From Aeromonas sp. RU39B (GTDB lineage: Bacteria; Pseudomonadota; Gammaproteobacteria; Enterobacterales; Aeromonadaceae): 64,000 bases of DNA. Position numbers and translations under genes: made by a program. The stretch lies in assembly GCF_900156095.1 (NCBI RefSeq), contig NZ_FTMJ01000001.1:248001-312000 (forward strand). Direction: 5' to 3'. Positions 1-8,889 of this stretch are shown here, in pieces. Position 1 is the first letter of the stretch. Every line of letters begins with the position of its first letter. The notes under the pieces were generated by a model, which was not told the origin of the DNA, did not search any database, and saw only the letters and a list, made by a program, of their open reading frames with translations.

Positions 1-42
1 GGCGACCAGAGCATCCAGTTCTGCCAGGTTGGTTACTGCCAT
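1..42 (-). CDS. adhE: Bifunctional acetaldehyde/alcohol dehydrogenase AdhE, N-terminal fragment
   Basis: Only the first 14 codons lie in the window; the gene runs off the left edge. The peptide MAVTNLAELDALVA matches the start of enteric AdhE (MAVTNVAELNALV). AGGAGA lies 8-13 bases upstream of the ATG. AdhE reduces acetyl-CoA to ethanol during fermentation. The neighbour ychE, divergent and next to oppABCDF, reproduces the enterobacterial adhE-ychE-opp order and supports the call. An FNR box in the upstream region fits anaerobic control. Confidence 0.85.
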   Translation of the reverse strand, partial: MAVTNLAELDALVA

Positions 43-214
43 AGATGTCATCTCCTGATGATTTTGAAAAATGTTTAATAAGACGTTGCTGGAAAACGAC
101 AGGCGTGACGATTATAGCCCCACTCATCTTCGCAAGATTCCCCACTCGGGGTATTGCATGCCTTATTGAACACCTTTCGCCGTCGATTATAGGGTGCGAG
201 TGTGACAGAAAAAC

Positions 215-228
215 TTGATCCGCATCAA
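215..228. promoter_or_regulatory. FNR box
   Basis: TTGATCCGCATCAA matches the FNR consensus TTGAT-N4-ATCAA at every specified base. It lies about 170 bp upstream of the adhE start codon and over 500 bp from ychE, so adhE is the likelier target. FNR is the oxygen-sensing Fe-S regulator of anaerobic metabolism. Activation rather than repression is inferred; the transcription start is unknown. Confidence 0.75.
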
Positions 229-270
229 ATGTAACAAAAGAACAAAAGAAATTTTGTTTCATACTTGTTT

Positions 271-286
271 GGTGATCAATGTCACA
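271..286. promoter_or_regulatory. CRP-like site
   Basis: GGTGA-TCAATG-TCACA has the TGTGA-N6-TCACA layout with one mismatch. It lies 42 bp beyond the FNR box. Combined carbon and oxygen control of adhE would make sense, but this is pattern matching only. Confidence 0.4.
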
Positions 287-749
287 CATGTAACTGATTG
301 TTCCGTGTTGATAAAAACAAAACCGGGTTTTAAAAACATAGTGTTAGCGTGTGTTCTTAACCATTCCCTGACAGAGTTGTTTTTGCTCGAAATTGTAGTG
401 TTAACCCTGAAAAAAACACCACTTTGGCGTGATGTGAGTCACGCTCCGCTGGGACGATTTTTGACGCGGTGGCTTGCTTCGGCGCTTTCTGTCTCGAGCG
501 CTCAAGATGCACTCAGTTGGCAGTGATAAAACGGGTAAACCGTTACCTGACGCACCTTTTTGTTGGTCTCTGGTTGGGTTTGCACTGCGCAGAATGTAAC
601 GGTAGTGTTGCTTTTTTGCGTAACATTAGCTGGGTTATTGCGTAGGGTGGGGGTATGACCAAGATTAACTAATTGGTCTGATGAGATGCTCTGATGTAAA
701 TTTACGCACCGTAATACGGACCTTGTTGACTCACAGTGACAATAACATC

Positions 750-1385
750 ATGGCTGAATTTGATTTTTCCCTTTACCTCAAATTTTTCATCGGTTTGATC
801 GCCATTATCAACCCGCTCGGGCTGCTGCCAGTCTTTGTCAGCCTGACCAGTCAGCAGTCGCCGGTGGAACGGATGAAGACCAATACCACGGCTAATCTGG
901 CGGTGATGGTTATCCTGCTGGTATCCATGTTTCTGGGGCAGTGGATCCTGGATGCGTTTGGCATCTCGCTGGCCTCATTTCGCATCGCCGGCGGCTCTCT
1001 GATCACCCTGATTGCCTGGTCCATGCTGCAAGGCAAGCTCGGTGAAGTGCGTCATAACAAACAAGAGAAAGGTGAACTGGCAGCGCGTGAATCGATTGCT
1101 GTGGTGCCGTTGGCACTGCCGTTGATGGCCGGCCCGGGGGCGATCTCTTCGGTCATCGTCTATGCCAGTCAGAGCCATTGGCAACAACTGCTTGGCATGT
1201 CGGTGGTGGTGGTGATCTTCTCGTTCTGCTCCTGGCTGATTTTCCGGGCTGCGCCTTTACTGTTTCGTCTGATGGGCAACACCGGCATCAACGTGGTTAC
1301 CCGTATCATGGGTCTTATCATGATGGCGCTGGGTATTGAGATCATGGTCGCCGGTATCAAGGCGATGTTCCCTGCCTTGATGTAG
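750..1385 (+). CDS. ychE: MarC-family inner membrane protein YchE
   Basis: 211 residues, a polytopic membrane protein of the MarC/YhgN family, whose substrate is unknown. About six hydrophobic segments are visible. Family motifs include INPLGLLPVF near the N terminus, PLALPLMAGPGAISS in the middle and TRIMGLIMMALGIE near the C terminus, all very close to E. coli YchE. The ATG at 750 was chosen because MAEFDFSLYLKFF lines up with the YchE start; an earlier in-frame ATG would add 23 unmatched residues. Its place between adhE and oppA is as in E. coli. A terminator follows, so it is probably a single-gene unit. Confidence 0.9.
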   Translation: MAEFDFSLYLKFFIGLIAIINPLGLLPVFVSLTSQQSPVERMKTNTTANLAVMVILLVSMFLGQWILDAFGISLASFRIAGGSLITLIAWSMLQGKLGEVRHNKQEKGELAARESIAVVPLALPLMAGPGAISSVIVYASQSHWQQLLGMSVVVVIFSFCSWLIFRAAPLLFRLMGNTGINVVTRIMGLIMMALGIEIMVAGIKAMFPALM

Positions 1386-1417
1386 CATCACCATTTCATT
1401 GTTGCCTCTTTGCGTCA

Positions 1418-1447
1418 TAAACCGGCTGTTTGGCCGGTTTTTTGTTT
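1418..1447 (+). terminator. Rho-independent terminator of ychE
   Basis: Stem ACCGGC (1421-1426) / GCCGGT (1433-1438), extended by A-T pairs, followed by a T-rich tail. Confidence 0.8.
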
Positions 1448-1673
1448 TCTTGCTTCACGCTATCGCCTAGAATCGGCCGCGGTTGTTTAAAAAAAGAACT
1501 CCGTTCGGTTGAAAAACACCCCGCTATTGGCCGATGGATAATTTACATCCAGTTTTGACCATTAAAATGCACTGAAGACTATTGCAAACCTCAATAGTGC
1601 AGTGAATGATGCGGGGGCGAGTTTTGACTCGCGGATGGATGTCAGCATGGACTGTTCTTGTTGGAGTATGGAA

Positions 1674-3287
1674 ATGACTCATAAAAAAACCATTATAAAT
1701 ACCCTGTTGGTAGCAGCTCTTTTCGGTGGCGCAGTACAGGCGGCAGAAGTGCCGGCCGGTACCAAGCTGGCCGCGGTACAAGAATTGGTGAAGGGCAACG
1801 GCTCTGAACCGGCAACTCTGGACCCGGCAAAAACCGAGGGAACCGTCGAATCCAACGTTCAACGCGATCTGTTCGAAGGTCTGGTCACTACCGGTCCGAA
1901 GGGCGAGATCCGTCCCGCTGTTGCTGAAAGCTGGGACACCAAAGACAGTAAAGTCTTTACCTTCCACCTGCGCAAAGATGCCAAGTGGTCTAACGGTGAC
2001 CCGGTCACCGCACATGATTTCGTTTTCGCCTTCCGTCGCGTTGTCGATCCGAAAACTGGCTCTCCGTACTCCTGGTACCTGGAAACCCCGGGTGTTGTGA
2101 ATGCGCATGAAATCATCAATGGTAAAGCCAAGCCTGAAGATCTGGGCGTCAAAGCCGTTGATGATTACACCTTTGAAGTCACCCTGGAAAAACCGCTCTC
2201 CTACTTCGTTAGCATGATGGCTCACACCACCGTGTATCCGGAGCCGCAGAAGGTTATCGAGAAGTTTGGCGACAAGTGGACCCAGCCGGGTAACATGGTC
2301 TCCAACGGTGCTTACACTCTGAAGGAGTGGGTCGTGAACGAGAAGATCGTTCTCGAGCGCAACAAGCAATACTGGGATGACGGCAAGACTGTCATCAACA
2401 AGGTGACCTATCTGCCGATCCAATCCCAGAACGCGGACATGAACCGCTATCTGGCCGGTGAAGTGGACATGACCTATGAAACCCCGATCGAGCACTTCAA
2501 GCGCCTGAAGAAAGAGCGCCCGAACGAAGTGCGTGTGACCGGTTACGTGGGCACCTATTACTACGAATTTAACACCAAGAAGAAGCCGTTTGATGATGTG
2601 CGTGTGCGTACTGCACTCTCCTACGCCATCGACCGTAACGTGATTGCAGACAAGGTGATGGGCCAGGGTCAAACTCCGGGCTACACCTTGGTTCCGGATT
2701 TTATGGATGGCTTCAAGCCGGCTGTTCCTGAGTGGGCCAAGCTGACCCAGGCTCAGCGTGATGCCAAGGCCAAGGAAGAGCTGGCTGCTGCCGGTTACGG
2801 TCCTGGTCACCCGCTTAAGTTCGAACTGCTCTACAACACTAGCGAAAACCACAAGAAGGTGGCCGTTGCTGTCGCCTCCATGTGGAAGAAGCTGGGTGTA
2901 GAAGTGAGCCTGGTTAACCAGGAGTGGAAGACCTATCTGCAAACCAAGTCGTCCGGCAACTTTGACGTTGCTCGTGCCGGCTGGATTGCCGACTACAACG
3001 AAGCCTCTTCCATGCTCGATCTGAAGCAAACCACTCACGGTAACAACGACGGTAAGTACTCCAATCCGGAGTTTGACAAGCTGATGGCGGATTCTCGCAG
3101 CAAGACCGATTCGGTCGAGCGCAACAAGATTTACGCCCAGGCAGAAGCTATCCTCGACAAGGATTTGCCGATTGCCCCGATCTATCAGTACGTGACTGCC
3201 CGTCTGGTTAAGCCCTATCTGGGCGGCTATCCGGAAAACCCGCTGGATAACCTCTATACCAAAGACATGTACATCATTGCCCATTGA
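1674..3287 (+). CDS. oppA: Periplasmic oligopeptide-binding protein OppA
   Basis: 537 residues. This is the periplasmic receptor that binds short peptides and delivers them to OppBCDF. A signal peptide (MTHKKTIINTLL...) ends at AQA-AEV near residue 23. The SBP_bac_5 fold follows, with NGSEPATLDPAKTEG and DLFEGLV near the start and ERNKQYWDD in the middle. The ATG at 1674 has TTGGAG seven bases upstream; an ATG at 1668 in frame adds only two residues, and longer starts lack a ribosome site. It is first in oppABCDF and is separated from oppB by a stable hairpin, which usually goes with oppA being expressed above the membrane genes. Confidence 0.95.
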   Translation: MTHKKTIINTLLVAALFGGAVQAAEVPAGTKLAAVQELVKGNGSEPATLDPAKTEGTVESNVQRDLFEGLVTTGPKGEIRPAVAESWDTKDSKVFTFHLRKDAKWSNGDPVTAHDFVFAFRRVVDPKTGSPYSWYLETPGVVNAHEIINGKAKPEDLGVKAVDDYTFEVTLEKPLSYFVSMMAHTTVYPEPQKVIEKFGDKWTQPGNMVSNGAYTLKEWVVNEKIVLERNKQYWDDGKTVINKVTYLPIQSQNADMNRYLAGEVDMTYETPIEHFKRLKKERPNEVRVTGYVGTYYYEFNTKKKPFDDVRVRTALSYAIDRNVIADKVMGQGQTPGYTLVPDFMDGFKPAVPEWAKLTQAQRDAKAKEELAAAGYGPGHPLKFELLYNTSENHKKVAVAVASMWKKLGVEVSLVNQEWKTYLQTKSSGNFDVARAGWIADYNEASSMLDLKQTTHGNNDGKYSNPEFDKLMADSRSKTDSVERNKIYAQAEAILDKDLPIAPIYQYVTARLVKPYLGGYPENPLDNLYTKDMYIIAH

Positions 3288-3317
3288 TGTGACTGGGTCT
3301 GCTATATAAGAAAACAA

Positions 3318-3341
3318 GGGCCCACCAGACATGGTGGGCCC
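3318..3341 (+). other. Intercistronic hairpin between oppA and oppB
   Basis: GGGCCCACCA-GACA-TGGTGGGCCC is a perfect 10-bp stem with a 4-base loop and only a weak T tail. By analogy with binding-protein operons it probably protects the oppA 3' end or partly terminates transcription, setting the ratio of binding protein to permease. Confidence 0.75.
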
Positions 3342-3394
3342 TTCATTACTCTAAAGCACCTGTTGGAAGCAGTTAAAGACAAGGGTCATTGTCT

Positions 3395-4315
3395 ATGTTG
3401 AAATTTATATTCAGGCGCCTGCTGGAGGCCATCCCAACCCTGTTGGTCCTCATTACGGTCTCCTTCTTTATGATGCGTTATGCTCCGGGTAACCCCTTTA
3501 GTAGCGAGCGCAGCCTCCCCCCCGAGGTGATGGCCAACATCGAATCCAAGTACGGTTTCGACAAGCCGGTTGGCATGCAATACCTCACCTACCTGGGTAA
3601 CCTGGTACAGGGAGATTTGGGTCCTTCGTTCAAATACAAGGACTTTACCGTGAACGATCTGGTGAGCCAGGCGTTGCCGGTCTCTGCCAAAATTGGCTCT
3701 TTTGCGTTCTTGTTTGCCGTGTTGCTGGGGGTGACCTTTGGCACCATAGCCGCATTAAAACAGAACACGATTATTGACTACCTGCTGATGTCGACGGCGA
3801 TGGCCGGGGTGGTGATCCCGGGCTTTGTGCTGGCGCCACTGCTGGTATTGCTGTTCAGTATCCATCTTGGTTGGTTGCCGGCCGGCGGTTGGCAGGACGG
3901 CGGGGCCAAGTTTATGGTGCTGCCGGTGTTTGGCATGATGATGTACTACATCTCGGCCATCTCGCGGATCATGCGCGGCAGCATGATTGAGACCATGAAC
4001 TCTAACTTTATCCGCACTGCCCGTGCCAAGGGCTTGCCGCTGCGTCACATCATCTTAAGACACGCGCTGCGTCCGGCCATGCTGCCGGTGGTCTCCTATC
4101 TGGGGCCGGCGTTTGTCGGGATCATTACCGGCTCGGTGGTGATTGAGACCATCTTTGGTCTGCCCGGGATCGGGCAACTGTTCGTCAACGGGGCTTTGAA
4201 CCGTGACTACTCCATGGTGCTGGGGCTGACCATTCTGGTTGGCGCGCTCACCATCGCCTTCAACGCTGTGGTCGATATTCTGTATGCCTTTATCGATCCG
4301 AAAATCCGCTACTGA
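3395..4315 (+). CDS. oppB: Oligopeptide ABC transporter permease OppB
   Basis: 306 residues, with six predicted membrane segments. This is one of the two permease subunits forming the inner-membrane peptide channel. The N terminus MLKFIFRRLLEAIPTL matches E. coli OppB, as does LPPEVMANIESKYGF after the first helix. The EAA cytoplasmic loop that contacts the ATPases is at NFIRTARAKGLP. The ATG at 3395 has AAGGG nine bases upstream; a TTG two codons earlier is in frame but less likely. It ends IDPKIRY, as in the family. Confidence 0.95.
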   Translation: MLKFIFRRLLEAIPTLLVLITVSFFMMRYAPGNPFSSERSLPPEVMANIESKYGFDKPVGMQYLTYLGNLVQGDLGPSFKYKDFTVNDLVSQALPVSAKIGSFAFLFAVLLGVTFGTIAALKQNTIIDYLLMSTAMAGVVIPGFVLAPLLVLLFSIHLGWLPAGGWQDGGAKFMVLPVFGMMMYYISAISRIMRGSMIETMNSNFIRTARAKGLPLRHIILRHALRPAMLPVVSYLGPAFVGIITGSVVIETIFGLPGIGQLFVNGALNRDYSMVLGLTILVGALTIAFNAVVDILYAFIDPKIRY

Positions 4316-4327
4316 GGGGAGTGATTC

Positions 4328-5236
4328 ATGGTAGTTAGTTCTCAGAAGCGCGAGGCGGTAGAAAACTTCGCGCAGCAGGTGGAAGTCGAAGGGCGTTCCC
4401 TGTGGCAGGATGCGCGTCGCCGTTTCCTGCGTAACAAGGCTGCATTGACCAGCCTGATCATTTTGCTGATTATCTCGGCTGCGGTCATTGTGGGTCCGCA
4501 TCTGTCCCAATACACCTTCGATGATCCGGACTGGAATGCCATGCAGACCGCTCCTGACATGGAAACAGGGCATTGGTTTGGTACCGACAGTCTGGGGCGC
4601 GACCTGTTTGTCCGCACCCTGCTTGGCGGCCGGATCTCCTTGATGGTGGGGATCATGGGGGCATTTGTCGCGGTCATCATCGGCACCCTTTACGGCGCGA
4701 CTTCCGGTTTTATCGGTGGGCGTCTTGATAGCCTGATGATGCGCGTGCTTGAAATCCTTAACGCCTTCCCCTTCATGTTCTTCGTGATCATGCTGGTGAC
4801 CTTCTTCGGTCGTAACCTTGCGCTTATCTTTATCGCTATCGGTGCGGTGAGCTGGCTCGACATGGCGCGTATCGTGCGCGGCCAGACTTTAAGCCTCAAG
4901 AGCAAGGAGTTTATCGAAGCGGCGCACGTCTGCGGCGTGTCGAAGTGGAAGATCATTACCCGTCATATCGTGCCGAACGTATTGGGTATCGTGGTGGTGT
5001 ATGCCACCTTGCTGGTGCCCGGCATGATCATGTTCGAATCCTTCCTGAGTTTCCTTGGTTTGGGTGTTCAGGAGCCGATGACCAGCTGGGGTGCCCTGCT
5101 GGATGAAGGTTCCAAGTCGATGGAAGTGGCATTGTGGCAGCTGCTGTTCCCCGCCTGTTTCATGGTGGTGACCCTGTTCTGCTTCAACTTCCTCGGGGAT
5201 GGTCTGCGTGACGCCCTCGACCCCAAAGATCGTTAA
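4328..5236 (+). CDS. oppC: Oligopeptide ABC transporter permease OppC
   Basis: 302 residues. The second permease subunit, pairing with OppB. It has the OppC_N leader segment (RRFLRNKAALTSLIILL), the motif HWFGTDSLGRDLFVR before the transport domain, and the EAA loop at KEFIEAAHVCGVSKWKII. About six membrane helices. It starts 12 bases after oppB stops, behind GAGGGGAG, and oppD follows 9 bases downstream, so translation is probably coupled. Confidence 0.95.
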   Translation: MVVSSQKREAVENFAQQVEVEGRSLWQDARRRFLRNKAALTSLIILLIISAAVIVGPHLSQYTFDDPDWNAMQTAPDMETGHWFGTDSLGRDLFVRTLLGGRISLMVGIMGAFVAVIIGTLYGATSGFIGGRLDSLMMRVLEILNAFPFMFFVIMLVTFFGRNLALIFIAIGAVSWLDMARIVRGQTLSLKSKEFIEAAHVCGVSKWKIITRHIVPNVLGIVVVYATLLVPGMIMFESFLSFLGLGVQEPMTSWGALLDEGSKSMEVALWQLLFPACFMVVTLFCFNFLGDGLRDALDPKDR

Positions 5237-5245
5237 GGAGAGCTC

Positions 5246-6226
5246 ATGAAGCTGCTTGATGTAAAAGATCTGCGGGTTGAGTTCAAAACCCCGGACGGTA
5301 ATGTGGTCGCGGTCAACGACCTCAACTTTTCTCTCGACGCTGGCGAAACCTTAGGTATTGTCGGTGAGTCGGGCTCTGGCAAGTCACAAACCGCGTTTGC
5401 CATCATGGGGCTGCTGGCCAAAAACGGTGTTATCACCGGGTCGGCCAAATTCCAGGGCGACGAGATCCTGAATCTGCCCGAGCGTAAGCTCAACAAAATC
5501 CGTGCCGAGAAGATCGCCATGATCTTCCAAGACCCGATGACCTCGCTCAATCCCTATATGAAGGTCAAGGATCAGCTGATGGAAGTGCTGATGCTGCACA
5601 AGGGAATGAGCCGCTCAGCCGCCTTCGAAGAGTCGGTGCGTATGCTCGACGCGGTCAAGATCCCGGAAGCGCGCAAGCGTATCGGCATGTATCCGCACGA
5701 GTTCTCTGGTGGTATGCGTCAGCGCGTGATGATCGCTATGGCTCTCTTGTGCCGCCCGCAGCTGCTGATTGCCGATGAGCCGACTACCGCCCTTGATGTG
5801 ACCGTACAGGCGCAGATCATGGAGCTGATGGGTGAGCTCAAGCGTGAGTTCAATACCTCCATCATTATGATCACCCACGATCTTGGCGTGGTGGCCGGTA
5901 TCTGTGACAAGGTGCTGGTGATGTACGCCGGTCGGACCATGGAGTACGGCAAGGTCAACGATATCTTCTATCGCCCCAGCCACCCCTACACCGAGGGGCT
6001 GCTGCGCGCGATTCCGCGCCTTGACTCCGAAGGGGAAGAGTTGCCCACCATCCCGGGTAATCCGCCCAACCTGCTGCGTCTGCCCCAGGGTTGCCCGTTC
6101 CAGGAGCGCTGCCACCGGGTTGCCGATCACTGCCGCAGTGACTCGCCGGTATTGACGCCGTTTGGCGATGGCCGCCAGCGAGCATGCCACTGGGTTTCTG
6201 ATGTGATGGGCAAGGAGGCGGTATGA
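5246..6226 (+). CDS. oppD: Oligopeptide ABC transporter ATPase OppD
   Basis: 326 residues. One of two nucleotide-binding subunits that power peptide import. Walker A GESGSGKS is at residues 40-47, the signature FSGGMRQR lies near 153-160, Walker [14 protein letters not shown] near 175, and the H-loop ITHD follows. The C-terminal oligopeptide-transporter domain has the Cys-rich stretch [16 protein letters not shown] that may hold an Fe-S cluster in this subfamily. Ribosome site AAGGAGAG. The stop overlaps the oppF start by 4 bases. Confidence 0.95.
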   Translation: MKLLDVKDLRVEFKTPDGNVVAVNDLNFSLDAGETLGIVGESGSGKSQTAFAIMGLLAKNGVITGSAKFQGDEILNLPERKLNKIRAEKIAMIFQDPMTSLNPYMKVKDQLMEVLMLHKGMSRSAAFEESVRMLDAVKIPEARKRIGMYPHEFSGGMRQRVMIAMALLCRPQLLIADEPTTALDVTVQAQIMELMGELKREFNTSIIMITHDLGVVAGICDKVLVMYAGRTMEYGKVNDIFYRPSHPYTEGLLRAIPRLDSEGEELPTIPGNPPNLLRLPQGCPFQERCHRVADHCRSDSPVLTPFGDGRQRACHWVSDVMGKEAV

Positions 6227-7218
6227 CTGTCGAGAAAAAGCTGCTGCTGGAAGTGTCCGATCTAAAGGTGCACTTCAGCATCAAGAGTGACCGGGCATGG
6301 CCCTGGGCAAAACCCACTTCGCTCAAAGCGGTGGATGGCGTGACCCTGCGCTTGTATGAAGGGGAAACCTTGGGCGTGGTCGGTGAGTCTGGCTGCGGTA
6401 AGTCCACCTTTGCCCGCGCCATTATCGGCTTGGTACCGGCCACTTCTGGTAATGTGGTGTGGCTGGGCAACGATCTGACCAAGCTGGATCAGAAATCCCT
6501 GCGCGAGAAGCGCAAGGAGATCCAGATGATCTTCCAAGACCCGCTGGCGTCTCTTAACCCACGGATGACTATCGGCGATATTATCGCCGAGCCCTTGGTC
6601 ACCTTCTATCCGGAGCTTCCCAAAGAGGAGGTGAAAAGCCGGGTGCGGGCCATGATGAGCAAGGTGGGTCTGCTGCCTAACCTGGTCAACCGTTATCCCC
6701 ATGAGTTCTCTGGTGGCCAGTGCCAGCGTATCGGGATTGCCCGGGCGTTGATCCTCGAGCCCAAGATGATCATCTGCGATGAGCCGGTGTCGGCACTCGA
6801 CGTGTCTATCCAGGCTCAGGTTGTCAACCTGCTCAAGTCCTTGCAAAAGGAGATGGGGCTGTCGCTGATTTTCATCGCCCACGACTTGTCGGTGGTGAAA
6901 CACATCTCCGATCGCGTGTTGGTGATGTATCTGGGTAACGCGGTCGAGTTGGGGGAGGGCAACGAGTTGTTCGTCAATCCTTTGCACCCCTATACCAAGG
7001 CGCTGATGTCTGCGGTGCCGATCCCGGACCCGGATGCTGAGCGCAACAAGACCATTCAGATTCTGGAAGGGGACCTGCCTTCACCGATGAATCCGCCCTC
7101 GGGTTGTGTCTTCCGTACTCGCTGTCCGCAAGCTGGTCCGGAATGCGCCAAGACCCGGCCGATTTTGGAAGGTAACTTCCGACACGCGTTCTCTTGTTTG
7201 AAAGTCGATCCGCTTTAA
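6223..7218 (+). CDS. oppF: Oligopeptide ABC transporter ATPase OppF
   Basis: 331 residues. The second ATPase of the Opp complex. Walker A GESGCGKS is at residues 54-61, the signature FSGGQCQR follows the Q-loop ([14 protein letters not shown]), and Walker B is [12 protein letters not shown]. The C-terminal domain again carries a Cys cluster ([16 protein letters not shown]). ATGA overlap with oppD shows translational coupling. Last gene of the operon; a hairpin follows at 7224. Confidence 0.95.
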   Translation: MTVEKKLLLEVSDLKVHFSIKSDRAWPWAKPTSLKAVDGVTLRLYEGETLGVVGESGCGKSTFARAIIGLVPATSGNVVWLGNDLTKLDQKSLREKRKEIQMIFQDPLASLNPRMTIGDIIAEPLVTFYPELPKEEVKSRVRAMMSKVGLLPNLVNRYPHEFSGGQCQRIGIARALILEPKMIICDEPVSALDVSIQAQVVNLLKSLQKEMGLSLIFIAHDLSVVKHISDRVLVMYLGNAVELGEGNELFVNPLHPYTKALMSAVPIPDPDAERNKTIQILEGDLPSPMNPPSGCVFRTRCPQAGPECAKTRPILEGNFRHAFSCLKVDPL

Positions 7219-7223
7219 TATCC

Positions 7224-7250
7224 GATGGGGCCTGGTGCCCCATCATTTCA
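7224..7250 (+). terminator. Terminator of oppABCDF
   Basis: GATGGGGC-CTGGT-GCCCCATC, a perfect 8-bp stem, followed by a short T-rich stretch. The T tract is weak, so termination may be partial. Confidence 0.6.
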
Positions 7251-7310
7251 CTGGCACCCCTGCTATGTTTTTCTTGGCAGGGTGTGAATAGACTGTTATT
7301 GTGCGCGTCA

Positions 7311-7424
7311 CAAGGGGAGTAACTTCTCGCCGGCCTATCGTCAGTTCGATGCTATGCATCCGGTAGCCGGGCAGGTGACAGCCTGTAAGTGAGACCTTGC
7401 CGAAAGGCGAGGTCTGTCTGCTCC
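7311..7424 (+). promoter_or_regulatory. yybP-ykoY manganese riboswitch aptamer upstream of alx
   Basis: The leader begins AAGGGGAGTAAC (7312-7323), the signature 5' arm of the yybP-ykoY class. It contains the conserved loop AAGTGAGACCTTGCC (7387-7401), whose helix closes with GGCGAGGTCT (7407-7416), and ends with GCTCC (7420-7424). This class binds Mn2+, and E. coli alx has the same element (PRE/SraF). A terminator hairpin follows directly and alx lies 58 bases downstream. A possible promoter, TTGGCA at 7274 and TTATTG at 7296, is only suggestive. Confidence 0.88.
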
Positions 7425-7433
7425 AGATGCATC

Positions 7434-7468
7434 AAACCCACGCCTTTCGGTTGTGGGTTTTTGTTTTT
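7434..7468 (+). terminator. Riboswitch-controlled attenuator before alx
   Basis: AAACCCAC (7434-7441) pairs with GTGGGTTT (7453-7460), followed by TTGTTTTT. It sits between aptamer and alx ribosome site, so Mn2+-bound aptamer probably prevents this terminator from forming. Confidence 0.8.
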
Positions 7469-7482
7469 CTGGGGAGTTAAAA

Positions 7483-8445
7483 ATGGAACAAGGCTGGTTG
7501 TGGGGCGGTTTCCTGGCTATCGTGCTGGTGCTGCTGTGGGTTGATATCCGCTTCGTTGGCGGCGGCAAAGCGCACAAGGTGTCGCTCAAAGAGGCCGGTA
7601 TCTGGTCGCTGATCTGGCTGGCGGTGGCCATGCTGTTTAACGTTGCCATCTGGTGGTGGTATGGCGCCCAGTTTGGCGCCGATGTGGGCGAGCAGAAAGC
7701 GGTGGAGTTTTTCACCGGCTATCTGATTGAGAAGGCGCTGGCCGTCGATAATGTCTTCGTTTGGCTGATGCTGTTTGGTTATTTCGCTATTCCGGCGGAG
7801 TTGCAGCGCCGTGTGCTGCTGTACGGCGTGCTGGGCGCTATCGTTATGCGTGCCGGTATGGTCTTCGCGGGTAGCTGGCTCATCAGCCAGTTCCACTGGA
7901 TCCTCTATCTGTTCGGTGCCTTCCTGCTGCTGACCGGTATCAAGATGCTGTGGGCTGCGGACAAGGAGCCTGATCTGGCCAACAACCCGCTGCTGGGCTG
8001 GATGCGCCGCCGTTTTCGTGTCACCGAGCAACTGGAAGGTGAGCGTTTCTTCGTGATGCGTGACGGGCTGCGTTATGCCACTCCGCTGCTGCTGATCCTG
8101 GTGCTGGTCGAGGTGAGCGATCTTATCTTTGCCGTCGACAGCATTCCGGCGATTTTTGCCGTGACCACCGATCCCTTCATTGTGCTCACATCCAATATCT
8201 TCGCCATCATGGGACTGCGCGCCATGTATTTCCTGCTGGCGGGTGTCGCCGAACGCTTTGTGCTGCTCAAATACGGTCTGGCACTGATCCTGGTGTTTAT
8301 CGGTATCAAGATGTTGCTCATCGACATCTTTAAGATCCCGACCATGCTGGCGCTGGGCGTGGTTGCTGTGATCCTGCTGGTCTCTATGGGGCTGAGTCTT
8401 TGGGTCACCCGAGCCGGACGGGTAAAGGCATCGAGCAATACGTAA
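7483..8445 (+). CDS. alx: TerC-family manganese exporter Alx
   Basis: 320 residues, with about nine membrane helices, very close to E. coli Alx. Motifs include [25 protein letters not shown]-type sequence, [18 protein letters not shown], and [19 protein letters not shown]; the acidic residues in the DN/D motifs are thought to bind metal. The family exports Mn2+, and Alx is induced by Mn and alkaline pH in E. coli. The ATG at 7483 has GGGGAG 7-12 bases upstream; an in-frame start 30 bases earlier would begin inside the attenuator. A single gene under the riboswitch, closed by its own terminator. Confidence 0.93.
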   Translation: MEQGWLWGGFLAIVLVLLWVDIRFVGGGKAHKVSLKEAGIWSLIWLAVAMLFNVAIWWWYGAQFGADVGEQKAVEFFTGYLIEKALAVDNVFVWLMLFGYFAIPAELQRRVLLYGVLGAIVMRAGMVFAGSWLISQFHWILYLFGAFLLLTGIKMLWAADKEPDLANNPLLGWMRRRFRVTEQLEGERFFVMRDGLRYATPLLLILVLVEVSDLIFAVDSIPAIFAVTTDPFIVLTSNIFAIMGLRAMYFLLAGVAERFVLLKYGLALILVFIGIKMLLIDIFKIPTMLALGVVAVILLVSMGLSLWVTRAGRVKASSNT

Positions 8446-8466
8446 GGCTGTGTAATGGCAATCTGA

Positions 8467-8489
8467 GGGTGGCGTGAGCCACCCTTTTT
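8467..8489 (+). terminator. Terminator of alx
   Basis: GGGTGGC-GTGA-GCCACCC followed by TTTTT. The next gene is convergent and ends 5 bases away. Confidence 0.88.
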
Positions 8490-8493
8490 GCAT

Positions 8494-8835
8494 TCAATAG
8501 GGGAGTAAAAACAGTAACTCAGCCAGATCGGGATGCCACTGCCACTCTTTGAGTTTTACCTTGCCCGCGAGCACCACGACGCCCTCTTCTTGCAGCAGAC
8601 CTACCTGCCGCATATGGCCGTCGGAACCTTGCGGCAATGAAATGCGACCACTGGCGCCCAGTACCCGGTGCCAAGGCAATGGTCGCTCAGTCGTTTTCAG
8701 TACTCGACCAACCAGACGTGCACGACCCGGCAGACCCGCCAAATCAGCTATCTGCCCATAAGTGGCAACGCGAGCAGACGGGATCAGCGAGACCAGATGT
8801 TCAATTCGCTCAAAGGCGCAGAGGGTGGTATTCAT
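8494..8835 (-). CDS. atl: Alkyltransferase-like protein (Atl, MGMT family)
   Basis: 113 residues from the ATG at 8835. The fold is the DNA-binding domain of O6-alkylguanine transferase, with VATYGQIADLAG, ARLVGRVLKT (the Arg-finger helix region) and PWHRVLGASGRIS. The catalytic Cys of the PCHR motif is Trp (PWHR), so it cannot take an alkyl group. Atl proteins flip and flag alkylated guanines for nucleotide excision repair. An ATG at 8859 would add eight residues; neither start has a well spaced ribosome site, so the N terminus is uncertain. Confidence 0.85.
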   Translation of the reverse strand: MNTTLCAFERIEHLVSLIPSARVATYGQIADLAGLPGRARLVGRVLKTTERPLPWHRVLGASGRISLPQGSDGHMRQVGLLQEEGVVVLAGKVKLKEWQWHPDLAELLFLLPY

Positions 8836-8889
8836 GCCCCATTGTGACCAACGGGGCATGCCGGAACAAGGGGAGCAAGCTCCCCGGTG

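Larger units (their letters stand above)
43..749. other. adhE-ychE divergent intergenic region
   Basis: About 700 bases without a convincing gene. AdhE in enteric bacteria also has a long control region. It holds a perfect FNR box and a CRP-like site, listed separately, and AT-rich DNA between about 200 and 420. An open frame at 215-526 has no ribosome-binding site or recognisable protein and is not called. Confidence 0.6.

Noticed and set aside
215-526. Open frame of 103 codons in the adhE-ychE region
   Set aside because: No ribosome site, no family resemblance, and it begins inside the FNR box.
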